Shown piece after piece: positions 1 to 14,190 of a DNA stretch of 64,000 nucleotides. Position 1 is the first letter of the stretch. Each line of letters starts with the position of its first letter. The stretch lies in NCBI RefSeq assembly GCF_014805625.2, contig NW_023998431.1, forward strand, positions 1,037,685 to 1,101,684. Direction: 5' to 3'. The translations under genes were made by a program, and so were the position numbers. The stretch is from Glossina fuscipes (taxonomy: Eukaryota; Arthropoda; Insecta; Diptera; Glossinidae). Under the pieces are notes generated by a model. The model was given only the letters and a program-made list of their open reading frames with translations. It was not told the DNA's origin and did not search any database.

Positions 1-3000
1 ATTTTTTTTGCTTTTGCTTTTTCTTTTCTTTTTTATTTTATTTTTTAAATTTAACCCTTAACAGCTTCTAAATAATTTTAAAAGCTCTCTCTCCTGCCAT
101 ACGCAGAATAATTTCATTTTCATCGAACAATAAAACGGTAAAAATCTTATTATATATAAAATTAATGTAGATTTAATTCACCACTTTTATACTCACCTAC
201 ATATTAAAATTGTATGTGCGTATGCTGCATATGTGTTTCTATACATAAAGATATCTCATTTTATTCTATCTTCAAATGTGACTAAGGAAAACTGCAAATT
301 TTTGTTTTCTTTTTTTTCTTTTTTTCTATATAGATGAATATAAGGGAAAAAATGCTTGAAACCTTTTAACAAAATCATTCCATTCATCCTGATAGAGTGT
401 AAAGGATATTGTTTAAGTAGCTGTGGTATGAATCGGAGATTTCATGTATTTTTCATGTATTTATATACACATATACGTATGCATATAAACATATAATGTG
501 TGTGTGTGTGTGTGTGTGTGTGCGGGTATTTAGATGACGTTCACTCTTTCCATACAGCGGCTACGTTCAATGTTGTGTGTTATGGCATTATTTTCTTCCG
601 TTACTTTCGTTTACCATTCTAATGCATACATATTTACATGCCTACCAATCATGTAACCAAGAAGCAGGATGCAAACCGGAAAATAAATGCTAAATAAAAA
701 CGAGGAAAAGCAAACGAACGAAGTGCGAAAGTCTTTTCGATGCCTATTTTCTTTTTTTTTTTTTTGTTTTTTGTTTTTTGTTTTTTCTCTTTGATATATA
801 TATATATATAGTTTAAAAACTGTTGTTAAATGTTATAGAACTTTTATTGTGTGTACCCAACGTAAATTTCTAGCTAAACTTTTCTTATTCTTTTTGTTTA
901 TTTATTTACATTTTTTTTATTGCTTTCATTTCTCGACTCTTTTTCTCGACTATTTTAAATGGTTTCGTTGCGCTCAGTGATTGGTAGGCGTAGACATTGT
1001 TAGTTAATGCGGACAAACAGCAAACAATGTTATCGGTTATATAGTTATTCGTATCAGGTAAACAATTTGGAATAGATATGAGTAGCTGTTATTCAACTAT
1101 TGGTGAAATTTGGTTGAAGAACATTTTTATTTATTTATTAATTATTTATTTTCTTTTTTTACAAAGCAGATGGAAGGATTTAATATTGTTTTTACACGTT
1201 TCGTGTAAATGAGCTCTATGTGTTTCGGAAATGAGCTCTGAAAGCTGATTCTACAATAATTTCAGCTTAATTACTTTCGCATATACATATGTTGCATTCC
1301 GTTGCCTTTTGTATGTATACGCATACGAGAGGACACGCAAGAATTTTATTTGATTTTGCTATGTCTATTCGCCTGGGATGTGAGAGGTTTACATTTTGCA
1401 ACTTTACTTTAATAAATAAAGGTCACATACGGAAATATGCTTCTCACGCCCATCAATGCATTCTTAATTTGCTACAAATATATACTTAATCTAAAGTTCG
1501 TTGCCAATAATTAGGAGAGTTACTTCGAGGCTTCTGAAGTCTGAAAGATGTCAACCATTGTTCCAATCGATAATTGATGGTTTGTTTGTTTGTTTTTCGA
1601 TCATGTTACGATACTAATAAATTCAAACAAGCTCATATCCTTACGTGTAGAAAGTACATAAAAAAAAAAAGAAGAAAAGTCAGTAAATATGAAAGGCAAG
1701 TAAGTCATCAATCTGATCTTTTTTTGACAGCTGATGACAAACTGCCAGGTTTAAGTGAATAACATTCCGGAAATAGCCGAAGGAAACAAGCAAACGTAAT
1801 TCCGCTCCTTATCGCTACGCATATGTTTAAGGATACGCTATTATTCTGCCTGTTTCAATTAAGCCCGTTCGAGCTAATGTTAAAATCAGACAGACGTTCG
1901 ACTTGAAGGAAGAAGAGCTTTTCTCGCTTATAGAAAGGGGGATATGGTTGAGATTGTTCAAAGAACATTATCTTCGTTACCTTTGAACGATAAGAGTAGT
2001 TTCTATCTTTCTAGTTTATAAAACACGCTATGTAGATATGTTTGATTCCCAAGGACTCTTGAGATAATTGAATCATGTCCGGCCGTCCGATTGTCGCATC
2101 GTATAATCTTTGAATTCTCAAAACAGCAATGACACAACCTTCTAAACTGATTACAATATTTATGAATTTCGCAATGGGGTGTAGAGTGCGCGCCCATAAG
2201 CAAGCCCCATTCCTTTATAATAATAAAAAAAAAAAATAAAACGCAAAAAAATATAACTCTAAATAATTTTAATAGATTTCGCACCGGATATTATGTGGCG
2301 CGTCTGCATTGACTAATTATTTATATTTATTTAGATTTATTGGAATTTAATGCGAACATTAATTTTTTTCTAGAAGAAATGAAAAAATAATCTCGAAGCA
2401 ACGTAATGTTTTCCCTTCATTATAATGATCGTCAATAGAAATATGTTTGATTATTGTATGTTTGTGAACTCTTTGAGCCTTATAATAGCAAAATAGCATT
2501 CAAGATTATCTCAGATTATATTAAGGTATATGAAGAGTATGAATTGAGTTTCAAAAGTTTTTTAAAGGCTTCATATATTTTAGATTATTTATTATCTATT
2601 TTATTAACGTAAGTGACTTGATCTCGTGAAGAATAGAATAATTTTCTCATTATTTTCAATTCGTACTCCAAACTTCGTAAAGGTATTTGTTTTCAATAAA
2701 ACACTTGCTGGAAGAGTGATAAACGCGTCTACGTTCATTTCAAGCTCTTTTCACAGGGGAGACAATTTTCAGATAAGAATACCAAAGAGACTTACATACA
2801 TGCCTCTGTATGCTTTCGATATGTACGCACACTTGGGCAACTATAAAGTTTGAAATGATACAAGAATTCAAGACGAAGAATATGCGACATAAAAAAAAAA
2901 AAAAGAAGAAAAGTTGAACATAAATATCGCAAAATGTATGTAGAAGCCACACCCAATGGATAATATAACACAACAACGTAATAACACAACAAAATGTTTA

Positions 3001-3656
3001 TACTTTTAAAAACAGTTTATTTTTAGTTTTTACAACTTATTTTGTTATTTACTTTGTTCATTGTTCTTTATTTTTTGTTTTTTTTTTTGTTTTTTTTTTT
3101 TGTTTTGTTTGTTTTTGTTTTTATGAAATTGAACGACACACTATACAATAAAATGTTCGGTAACAACTGCAGGAATTGAAAGTGGTCGGTGGAATAGGAG
3201 CAACCTTGCTAAATAATGTCCTGTTTTTGCTTTTCCTACCAATACACCACCAATATTTGTATCCAACGACAGAACGCCGAAAAGTAGTTAAAAGAAAAAA
3301 AAAAAAAAAAAAAAAAAAAAAAACGAATACACATTTATGTATATTGAAAACCTTAAGGCTTTCAATGCTAATAAAAGGAACAAAGCGCAAAAAACAAAAA
3401 ACAAACGAAACGAAAAAAGGAGAAATAATACTAAAAGCAATCCTTACACGAAGAGGCCTTGCAGAAAACGCCCGCAATAGATTGCAGGTTTGTGTGGGTT
3501 TGTGAGCGCGTAAATCCAGTTGCTTACGTTTACCATATACGACACACAACACAACGAGTCAAATGTTGCGAATAGACTGACAACGCTACTCATGAGACGC
3601 GAATGTTGCGATATATGAATTGAATGGAATGTCCTTCGAATACACATGAACGAAAG

Positions 3657-3732
3657 ACTAGCAAGCAAGCAAGCAAGCAAGCAATCAACCAGGCAGGCAG
3701 GCAGGCAGGCAAGCTGGCAGGCACACAGGCAA
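3657..3732. repeat. Compound (AAGC)n/(AGGC)n tetranucleotide repeat
   Basis: Six AAGC units, an interruption, then five AGGC units and mixed remnants. The adjacent AGTC units at 3745-3756 are related by single changes. Confidence 0.9.
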
Positions 3733-4056
3733 GCAAACAAAAAGACAGTCAGTCAGGCAAACAATCAAATATACATATATAATGAATACATACAAACGCA
3801 CAAACTAATGTAAACATTTAAGTGACAACCACCCATTTTAGCCATGCATTCGTAGAGCAATTACGCACACCTACACACTGAGTTGATTATTATCAACCCA
3901 GAAGGGGATAACGGTTTGTTTGCCAACAATGGCATCACAAGCCAGAAGAAGAAGAAGAAGAAGAAGAAGAGAATAAACAACAACAAAAAATATCACGTAC
4001 AAAAAACAATCAGTGGAAAACTATAGAACAAGGAAATGCCATGAAAGAGCAGAAGC

Positions 4057-4240
4057 CAACAGCAACAGCAAAAGCAAAGGCAACAGCAACAGCAACAGCA
4101 ACAGAAATNNNNNNNNNNNNNNNNNNNNNNNNNNNNNNNNNNNNNNNNNNNNNNNNNNNNNNNNNNNNNNNNNNNNNNNNNNNNNNNNNNNNNNNNNNNN
4201 NNNNNNNNAGCATCAGCATCAGCATCAAAAGCAAAAACGC
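4057..4240. repeat. CAA/CAG and CAGCAT microsatellite around the gap
   Basis: Irregular CAACAG and AAGCAA units to 4107, then CAGCAT and AAAAGC units after the gap. Reading frames through it give Q/N/S/T/K runs with no coding support. Confidence 0.9.
4109..4208. other. Assembly gap (100 N)
   Basis: Exactly 100 Ns between a (CAACAG)n run (4057-4107) and a (CAGCAT)n run (4209-4227). The true length is unknown. Confidence 0.98.
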
Positions 4241-5244
4241 AACATGATTATATACGGAACCGAGCAAGTCAGGAAATGTAAATAGCGGTTAAGAGAAGAT
4301 GCTTACTGCATACATACACATAAATGCCGCGACATCTCAGTATAACCAACACCACAACTGTATGTCATCATCATCATCATTATCATTTTCATCATGTTTA
4401 CCATCTACATAATCATCATTATTATTATTATCATTATCATCATCGTGATCATCTACTTGACGTATACATATATACATAATGTAGAAAAATAAATCATTAT
4501 TAAAATGTTTAAATAACGAATTCGGTTACCAAGAAGTTTAAAGAGTCGTACCAGTTAAAGTTTCAACTGCAAATAATGTTGTTTCTGTTTTCATAAGAAC
4601 GTTTCTCGTTTTTGCACTGCATTGCTGCACTTAGTAAGTTTTTAATACATAACGAGTAACGCGTAATGAAAACGAGAGAATTCTTTTTTTTCTTCTTCTC
4701 TCTCGTTTTAAAAGCCTTTTAAATTAAAAAACTTCACAAATGTTAAGTCCAATTTTTTTTTTTTTTTTTTGTTTGAACTTTTTCTCTTTAGTTTCAGTAT
4801 CAAATAACGATGATATCGTTATTAAATTCTAATATACTATACATGTATGGATAGCCTTGTCCTGGCCAATGCAAGTATGGGAAACGCGTAAAATGTTATT
4901 GCAACACGCGCTACATTAAGGATGCTAACGCGGACTAAACAGAGGCACTAAACCTAGTAAAGGTTTGTATAAAACAACCCCGAAATTGTAAAAAAGAAAA
5001 ATTGTTCTACAATAAAAAAAAAAAAAAAAAAAGAAAAAGAAAATGTTGTTAAATAAACCTAAACTAGTGTATGAGTGCAAAGGATTTTCACATGCTTCCA
5101 TCACTACCATTACACAAACGTACATACTTATACTGTACATACACAATATTTTAACATTCACATGTGCATGTGCTCTAAATATAAACGCCCAAAAATTTTT
5201 ACTGCCAAACTGTGTAAATTTCTATTCAAATGGAGAGATGAAAG

Positions 5245-5280
<36 letters not shown>

Positions 5281-8200
5281 GACTGACAGACTAACAGACT
5301 AGCAAGCTAAAGGACTAACGTACTTACGTATACACAGTCAGCCAGTCAGTCAGTTAGGAGATGAAGGTGCTTACCATGCACACCCCACACGCATACGCAT
5401 ATAAGCAAATAGTTATACTGTTTATATTACGATGAAATCTCCCCAGAGTATAACATCATTGCAGTTTTGCTAGATACCAACTGGTATTAAGTAAAGTTTG
5501 GTAAAACTAAATATAGAAGGGAAAAAAATGAACGAATTCTATACATTCTAAGCCGAGTGCATATTAATAAGTTCTGTTTCTTTAAGAGTATCATTACATC
5601 ACATTATATTGACAGTCATCACATTTCATGTTGTTGAAATTTAGTTTTTCAGAGAGAAAACTTGAAGAAAATGCTTTTTATTTTAATTCATCTATGCAAG
5701 ATGCAAGGATTATGTACATTCTAAGCTAAGAGAAAAATTTTTTTGCCTACATTTAGGATGCAAAAAATTTAATTTCATTGTATATTTTTAAATGTATGAT
5801 ATAATATTTTTCTTGCCTATCATTATCCGTAAACTCAATGTTTGAAGCTAAATCGAAATTGAAATCAAAATCGATGATCTTCGGACACGATAGAAAACTT
5901 TATAAATTATAAATCGAACAAGTAGTAAACCCTACCAAAAGGGACCATGACCAATTAGAATGAACTATACATAAATCTGTTTTGATAAGAGCGCCTTTTT
6001 TTTTTTTTTAAATAATTTTTACACTTTTAAGCTTAACGTTTCATTTAACCAACGGTTCAATACTTTTAAGTTGTCAGCAAAGCACACAGGTATTCACAGA
6101 ATTCCCTACAATAAGCCCGAGTGCGTGGATAATGACTTCAATTTTGAATGTGAGCCATATGCAACGACTAGCAAGCTAAATCTTTAATAAAAGAAGCGTG
6201 ACACCATAATGCTCAGTACAGTTCAATCTGTATGTGAGGAGTTTTATGGCAAGCAGACACAATCCTTAATTGCACATACTGTTTGATTAATTTCTGGCAA
6301 AACTGCTCCCCAATTATTTTAACTAGCATTCTCTTCTCATTCGTAGTCTTCATAGTATCCTTAAAATTATATTTAAATGTGAAGTACACTGTGGATTCTC
6401 GATAAGTTATTATAACTTTTACATTATTTATCAATAAAAGATTTCCTATTTTGATAAGAAATTAACGAAAGTTGAACGCTTTCAATCAAACCCGCGAAGC
6501 GCACAAATACAACGTTTTTAAGATCCTTTATATATAGCATCAACTAGACACGTACACTACGTGAGTTTTTCTTTTTATATCCATCACTAAAGGGTGTATT
6601 CACTTTTTGTCGAAGCTTCAGAGCTTCACATAGCGTACAAAGTATCCTTCTATCGGTGGAAGATTTCGAATCGTTCTAGGCATCTCCATCCCATCATGGT
6701 CGATGCGTCTATGTATCTTTTATTTGAAAGGTTCTGCACGCAGGCTAATAAATTGAGAATGTCTCAGATCGGTCAAAAGTTACGCGCAAGGTACAGAATA
6801 AACTAAGAGCAGCTCTGTCTTCAAAAGCAAACTAAAACAGATATAATGGTAAAAATTTCCGCCTAAGGTTTATTAATGATGCTCCTACACCTGGACAGAA
6901 ATGGGGAAAATTCGCCATCCACACCATATTATATAATGTCGAAATTTCAGTTTTTTGGTTTTATTTTGCAGGCAAAAAGATAGGGTCGTAGCCACATATA
7001 GTATTTTTACTAGCTTAGATTCAATGTTGCATCAGCTACGTTACCGCCCGCAGAGCTTCTTCGATTAGAGATGCCTTGCGAGAATGACTCGCAAATGTTA
7101 GCATTTTTTTAACATTTTCTAAAAGTAGGATTTATTAAGCTTTTACTTAAGTTTACTGAAAACAATTCTCGAAAAAAAAAGAAAAAAAATGTGTTTAGGC
7201 TGCTACAACAGCAGCAAGCAGCCTTTAAGGCTGTACATAACAGAAGTTAATGATTTCTACAAACTCATTTGAACTTCTTCGCATAAAGCAGTTGTAGTAA
7301 TATTTGTCGGCCGGAAAAATATAAACTTTACTCCAATAAGGGTGTCAGCTTTAAAAAGCACATTTAAGATATAAAAGCAACCCTTATTGATTTTTTTTTT
7401 TTTTTTTTAAGTAAAAAGGTGCTTGTTTTAAACAAAATAATAAATAATATTTTATTCAAAATATTCCATGCATCAACCATCGCTAGCCAACGTCATTCTG
7501 ATAAAATATATCAGTTCCGTGTTGAAAGTAAAGTTTAAAGGTAGGTATAAGTCATCGATTGAAATCGGTGTTAATTAGAAGCACGTTACATAACATCAGT
7601 ACCGCTAATGTTTCGTGGGCGAAAGATATCATGCTATTGTTCGTAGTGGTGATTTCCTTCGCCGAAAACAACTTGTAAAACACTGGCTAATTCCTTTGGT
7701 TGATTTTCGATGTGAATGGCTTGTCTGTCCAATTACGTATTGTGTCCAATTTTATTCATTTGTCACGGAACAGGAGCAATTCGATTCGATTCCATCAGCT
7801 GCTTTTTGAATACTTGTATACTTTGTTCGGAGGAGGTCACATTTTGAAAAATGCTCATTGGTATCGTAACGTCTTCTCTTAGAAAATACATTCAGAAGTT
7901 AATTTGCCACTTAATAGTTGTCATAACAACTCATTACTCGTACTATACTGTTATAGAGAGATAAAGTTGTATTCATAAAAATTTGAAACGATCGTTTTAT
8001 TTAATTAGTAAATTTGCAATTAACGACACAATTCTTAATTTTAGCATTTTTCATCTTCTCCTTAATACACAAACACAGGCATTAATGCCATTATGGCGAA
8101 TATGCCAATAGGTTACATAGTTATTCAAGAATTGCTCTTTTACAAACACCGCCTTCCTAGCTTGTCTTTCTTCAAAATGATGTTGTCTGATTGAAAGTTT

Positions 8201-8285
8201 TACATTCGAAGATGGTAAAAAATCAATAAAGTTAAAGTGATGAGAGAATGGGTGCCATATTTATGTATGAATAGTTAAAAGTAAT

Positions 8286-8440
8286 CTTAATACCCATCAC
8301 CGAAGGATAGCGGCATGTTTATTTGTCAAAAGCGTTTTCAATACACGTAAGGAAATTTCAGAGATTCGAATAAGTACATATATCAATCACTTCAAATTCT
8401 GAATCGATTTAAGCATGTCCACCAGGCTGTCTCTTTGCGG
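8286..8440 (-). repeat. Dispersed repeat family 2, copy at 8.3 kb
   Basis: Read on the minus strand it has the family order: a GACAG...GGACATG start, then AAATCGATTCAGAATTTGAA, TTCGAATCTCTGAAATTTCC, and a terminal ATCCTTCGGTGATGGGTATT. This is a common layout of short interspersed repeats in fly genomes; the parent transposon is not identified. Confidence 0.5.
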
Positions 8441-9584
8441 GGGGCAAAAATTAACATATCGAATTTAAATTCGACGTAAAACATCGAAAGTTTTTGGGCT
8501 AGATTGGTGTAAGCAAAAAAAAAAAAAGAAGGCCGATATATCACTTGGTGGACTCTCTTGGTGAAAGAGCACTATTTTCTTCACTATTTGGCTATTTCGC
8601 CATTTTTTGCTAGTTTCCCCGTTTAATCGATCCAACAGTGCTATACAATAATTCGTTATTCGATGTGGCGATCACAACTGATCTTCGTCATACCCTTTCC
8701 GCTCAGCCGTTAGCCGATTCATTTTAAAATTCGCCTATTATCACATATTGCGTGAAAAAACATTGTAACTTGCAAACAATTAAGCGAAATGGTATAAAAT
8801 GTTAACAAGTCGCGTCCGAGGATTTCCATTCTCTAAAGATAATATACATTTTTTGTTGGAGACGCGGTACGTACTTGTCAGTCCCGGGAATTATTGACCA
8901 TCATGCTACAATTCTCCTTTTGAAAGAAAGCTTATGAATGTAAGTTGAATAGACAGACTATTGTACTAAATAAGTTTTAAACGTCTAACAGATGATAGAC
9001 GCCAGCGGTAAATGTAAGCAGTCAGTTTTATAAAAGACGATCGCGCAGAACACTCTAGATAGTATCGCCATAACTAGGATAGATAACGGACATTGTTAAA
9101 TTGATGAAATTTTAATAAGAAAGAGTGGATCCGGGAGAACGGCAGAACAATAATAATAATAATAAGTTGCAAATGCAGGAAAGGGTATGAGCTGAAATAA
9201 AATCGCAACGCATACTGATGCACTCGACATAATACTCCCGCCAGTCAAACATGTTCGCATAATGCTCAAAGTCGATGCGTTAAATATTACGTATGTAGGT
9301 GTCGCACATCAAAAAGTGATTCGAATATGCTATAGCGAATAATGGCAAGCACTGGTTGGATACGACAACAAGGAAGATTGCGAAGAATGAAAGTGCAATT
9401 AATAAATTCGAATCAATTGTTCCAATTTGCATATAATTAGAACCATGCATTTTTAATGATTTCGGGATCGACCTTTGTTAGGGTTTGTTAAAGTGTGACT
9501 TCGCGATGTGAAAGTTATACTGAAAAGTGTATTGAATAAGTCGTGTTCGGTGGTGAAAAAACGCTGACAGGGGTCTATACTTTG

Positions 9585-9588
<4 letters not shown>

Positions 9589-9624
<36 letters not shown>
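9589..9624. repeat. (TA)n microsatellite
   Basis: Eighteen uninterrupted AT units. Confidence 0.95.
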
Positions 9625-9626
<2 letters not shown>

Positions 9627-10801
9627 GGAAACAATCGTTTTTTAAACGCATACCTGATGCTTTGGCAAACTCTCAATTCAAGATTGCATCAATTGAAAGG
9701 ACCGTGTAAAATATGTTTTTTAATTTTTCCAAGACAACTGCTTTGCTTTAAATTTGAAGAATTATTCAAACCACATTTCCTTCTTCTGGGATAAACTGTA
9801 CCTTGTGCACAGCATAAAGGAATGTGAATATAAAAAAAAAAAAGCACTTTTTTTATTGTTGCCCAAGTACACTTTGCCAACTTGGTCAACAGTTTGATCT
9901 TTTATAGTATAAAGAAATGAAATTATTCACGTAATGAAGGAGTCTACTGTATTGTAAATGAAGTCTTAGAATTATTACATATAATGGCACGTGTACATAC
10001 ATACATACATACATACATACGTTTCGTTAATGAAGAAGGTATCTATTAATAACTATAAACACATATATATATAGACCATAGAACCTTTTCACCGCTAAAA
10101 TAGATATGTACGTATTGTATACAACTCAAAGGATAATTGAAAGCAAATCTTCACTAACATATGAATAGAAGATTACACAAATGCAGTAGAATGTTCTCTC
10201 CAGGCAAGGATTTCGAAATGCATTGCCATATATAAAAGGAATTATGCAATTTGCTTAACTGTTAAGGTAAAAATATTTTCAGTCTGTCCTTTTAAACTGT
10301 TAAAACATAAACAAGGAAACCATAGATAGATACATTTATCGAGCATGTATGCATTATTATGCTATAATATCTATAATAAGAACCAGTATTGTAAGGTTTC
10401 TCACAGAACACTAGCAAACTAACAGATTCAGGTTCACGTACACCACAGTAAAGCATATACGTGATTATTTACATGATTAAATTGCCGAAGACATGAGCTA
10501 TTTGTTCGTTTGCTTATGCTAATAGTCGTTTGTGTAAATAGTATGACATTAACAATTTTCATCCAAAAATAAACGATTGCTACTTATATTTGGATATATG
10601 TGTGCTCCTAAATTTTGGCCTTAGCTCGCTAATTAGAGGACCTAAGTAGCCCTAAAAGCGCTTAGTTTACCTCTGCGCGCAAAGTGTAATAAGTAAAACG
10701 CCAATGGGAAAAAGTTTATAGCGTTTTTCATGTTGGATAGCTATAGAGACTCGCAAATTTCTTTCCTATAAAGTCAGTTCGCGCATACATGTCCAAAGTA
10801 A

Positions 10802-11020
10802 TTGAATTTCGAAAATCAGTCAAATTATGAAAAAATTCCGCACGGTTTAGGATATCACTTAGTTCAAGGCGGTAATAATTTGTGGACCTCTGAAAAAATT
10901 CGTTCTATTTATGTTAAAGTCGATCTATCAAAGTCAGTAACAAGTAAACTGGTTGCTTCTTTTCGCTTTGGAAATTCCGATGCTAAAGATGCGCCCCCCT
11001 CTGATCCCTCAACCAACTGA
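10802..11020 (+). mobile_element. Mariner transposase N-terminal fragment
   Basis: A single open frame contains KIRSIYVKVDLSKSV and VASFRFGNSDAKDAPPSDPS. The latter closely follows the mariner linker pattern (W/S-F-A-x-FR-x-G-NFDxKDAPRSGRPS). The first helix-turn-helix would be at about 10850-10920. After 11020 the similarity fades; no catalytic domain was seen. It is likely a short relic of a copy related to that at 27130. Confidence 0.6.
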
Positions 11021-11313
11021 CAATGACGAAAATTGAACAGTGAAGAATTAAATGGATTGCATTTTTACGAGTGCATCGCACCTCAAACGAAATGAAACTG
11101 ATCAATCTTTAAAGAGACGAATAGGAAGCGATATGTGAAAAAGATGCAAGAAACTGTGCAAACGTTAAGAAAATTCAAAATGATGCCACTTAAGTTATTG
11201 CGGTGCATTTAGTTTCGTACATGATAAGTTGTTTCAACCTAGCCAAACGACTGGCTGCACTGGCTATTGTCAACTAATAAGACGAATACAACGTGTTACT
11301 GAGCTAAAGAGTC

Positions 11314-11353
<40 letters not shown>

Positions 11354-14045
11354 ATCGCGGTAATGCCAGACTACACACCAGGCAAAATAGCATTGGTTTG
11401 GCTACCAATTTTGATGGGTGCATCTGCCGTATTGCTCGAGTTTTTCCCGGCTCGGCTATCATTTGCTTCTTTCTTCCTCTTTTTCATTGCAGAATTTTCT
11501 GAATTTCGTAAACCTGACTTTGGCACTGACACTTATTTCAAAACAAAATATCTACACGGATGATTTAATACATAATAGTTTTACCTGAAAGTAAAGTTCA
11601 TCCGAAATATAACAAAAGAGTAGTTGAGCTATATTCCAAAATCCCTATCAACTTTTTGCTTGACCTATTAGTTAAACACAAGTACTTACTCTGTGAATCA
11701 TCACAGTTATTAATATAATCCAAACTACAGTGAAATTGTAACGATCAGATTTTACCTGACAGCTTGCGATTTTATGAACAAACTTAGATGATTTTTGAAC
11801 TTAACAACCCTAAAGTAGGAAGGTAGTATTTTCTAAGACCTATTATTTTCTTCATCGTTGTACTGGGGCATTATGTAATACAAATAAAACAGAAGACAGT
11901 GACAGTTTCTTTATATTATACTTTTTGAAAACGGTGCAGTATTAACTCGAAGCCATCAAAGCTTGATTGATTCTTCTCTTGCCGTAACATAAGCTACGTA
12001 ACATAAGCTACAAATCCAAATTAAATTTAAAATAAATTTTTACGAAAAAAGTGAACATTAATTGTCAAATTAAATTAAAAAACATCAATTTTCCTTAAGT
12101 CATGAGTTTCCAATCTTTTAATACAATTGCGCCTCATTTTCAGAAAATGTATCGAGTATTTTTTCATTATTTATACATATATGTTTTTCATATATCATTG
12201 GAATATTGTGCATGATCTGCACATTTCACAATTAACTGCTATATCCCGCTATAGGTTTAAGATTAGAAGCTTATTCTCCACTAAGATATCAAAGGCGCAC
12301 TTTTTCAAAGCGTGATTCGAACGCTTCGCTTGCTTTGAATGCGTTCTTCCAAGATCAGTTCATTCAGTTTTAAGATATTTAATATCATTAACTAAATAAT
12401 ACGAGTTTTCCCTACTTTTGCAGGTGGCTTTGGTCCTTGTGACAAACACAATTCACTTTTTTGACTTTCATTTTACTTAACTTATTTTTCTAATCACGTG
12501 GACGTAACATTCACGAATCTTAAATATTTATATTGGTCAGATCTGAATTGCCGCAAGTGGCAACCGCAGCAAATGTATCTTCCTGGCTTAAATAATAGCA
12601 TAAATGATGTTATAGCGATTGGTTTCGTTCTCTTCTTTGACCCATATGTAGTGATTTTCTAGGTAAGATCGATTACGAACTCGTAGAAAGCATTCTTTTC
12701 AACTTGGACACTAGTGCACGTGATCTATAGTGGCTGACATTTCTGCGCAGATATTGAATTCATTCATTGAGTTCATTGTCTGATATTTAAAAAGTTCCTT
12801 TGGCAAACACGTAACATAAAAAACAATAAAAAACAATAAAAAAAAAAAAAATAAAAAAAACGATTCAAACTTTTTGTATCTGCGTTTGAGCCACGGGTTG
12901 AGCAACCATGCCTTAGACCCAGCAATATTATTTCGCACATGGTTATGTGCTCTCGATTAAAGTATACCGAAACAAAGACTCGGCAAAAACTTGTAATTTT
13001 CTTTTTATAGTTTTTCATGTGATTGCTGCTGTCGTGTGTTAACATATATAGAGCGATATTAAAACTACCCTTGGATTTTGTTTTCCTTATTAAAATTTAA
13101 CCAAAAAGAGATTACAAAATATAAAACAAAAACAAATTGTCCTTCGACGGCAGGAAACGCCCTTGTTGTGACTCACGACAAGGGACAAATATGTAAATAT
13201 GTACGCGTACATGTATAGAAGTAAGTCGGTAGAAGAGAAGGTTATCGGTTTTCTGATTTCCTTCTTTTTTTTTTTCCTTGCTGTTTTCTGCGAGCTAACG
13301 TGTGTTACACATTTTTACAACGCAACGATCTAATTTTATGAGATAATAATTTTTCGAAATGACTTAATTAAATGATAATTTAAAACTTTCTGGAAAATAC
13401 CAATTACACATTAGTTTATACATTTGACTCTGCACTATCACATTGAATAACGAGCAAATTAATGAAGACATTTGTGATTTCAAGTCAAGTATTCCTCAAC
13501 ATCTCTTCTTAAAGTATATCAGTATTTGCAATAACAACAACAAATAAGGTTTCAAAAGTTGGATAAAAATCAGAAATTTTGAATCGTGGACAAGAACTAC
13601 TGGAAAGCGCCTAATGAGAAGAAACTCCCAAGCGGTATTATTAAAACAACAATGATACTCTTTCAAGAAATCAAAAACTATGAATTACACAAAGAATTTA
13701 AGAAGAGCTTTGAAACGTTTCAACACTTATTTTGGTTTGCTCAATGTCGTCCCCCAAAAAGCACACTACTGCGCTAATAATCAAAACAATAATAAATGTG
13801 GAAAATCGTCTCTTAAGCAAGCTCGTGAGACATAATCCAAGATATTCACAAATCTCATCTCTCTCTCTCATTTACCTAGCGATTGGCGACTTCGTTACAA
13901 AACTTGTTGTCGATCAATATGATTCGGATACGAATGATAAATATGGGGAAAAAGACATCAAGGACATCAATTTTTGCTCTACACTGAGAATCGGTACGTT
14001 TGCTTCGTGAAATTTTGCGATGAATGCAGTGTATCTCTCAGTGCG
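11021..14045. other. AT-rich noncoding block
   Basis: Holds (AG)n at 11315-11350 and a 14-base palindrome ATGTACGCGTACAT at 13199-13212. Two overlapping open frames at 13586-14010 have no splice support or recognised motif. Confidence 0.5.
11315..11350. repeat. (AG)n microsatellite
   Basis: Eighteen uninterrupted AG units. Confidence 0.95.
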
Positions 14046-14190
14046 ATAGGGTATACTTGGTGAGTGGTCAGTCGGTAAAGGCCTAAGGTAATTAGGTTAC
14101 GGCCAGTCCCTATATCTTTCTCTTTCCTTACCACATTCCAACCACCAAGTTGTTACACCTGTAGGGGATATCCCTTTAATGATTAATAAC
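14046..14190 (+). repeat. SINE-like element copy A (5'-truncated)
   Basis: Shares with the copies at 22.1 and 38.4 kb the internal block GTGAGTGGTCAGTCGGTAAA, a pyrimidine-rich middle, and the 3' end GGGGATATCCCTTTAATGAT. The promoter-like 5' part (A and B boxes) is missing. Confidence 0.6.

Larger units (their letters stand above)
1..5400. other. Microsatellite-rich noncoding block
   Basis: No gene or transposon recognised. It holds (TG)n at 498-522, (TA)n at 794-810, poly-A at 3295-3323, (AGA)n at 3944-3970, ATC/ATT repeats at 4364-4444, poly-A at 5017-5032 and 5238-5278, and many CATA-type words. Short open frames here are A/T or repeat translations. Confidence 0.7.
5401..10800. other. 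AT-rich noncoding block
   Basis: Apart from the family 2 copy at 8286-8440 and (TA)n at 9589-9624, nothing could be assigned. A possible family 2 end (ATCCATCACTAAAGGGTG) is at 6581-6598. A (CATA)n run lies at 9995-10020. No splice-supported exon was seen. Confidence 0.55.
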
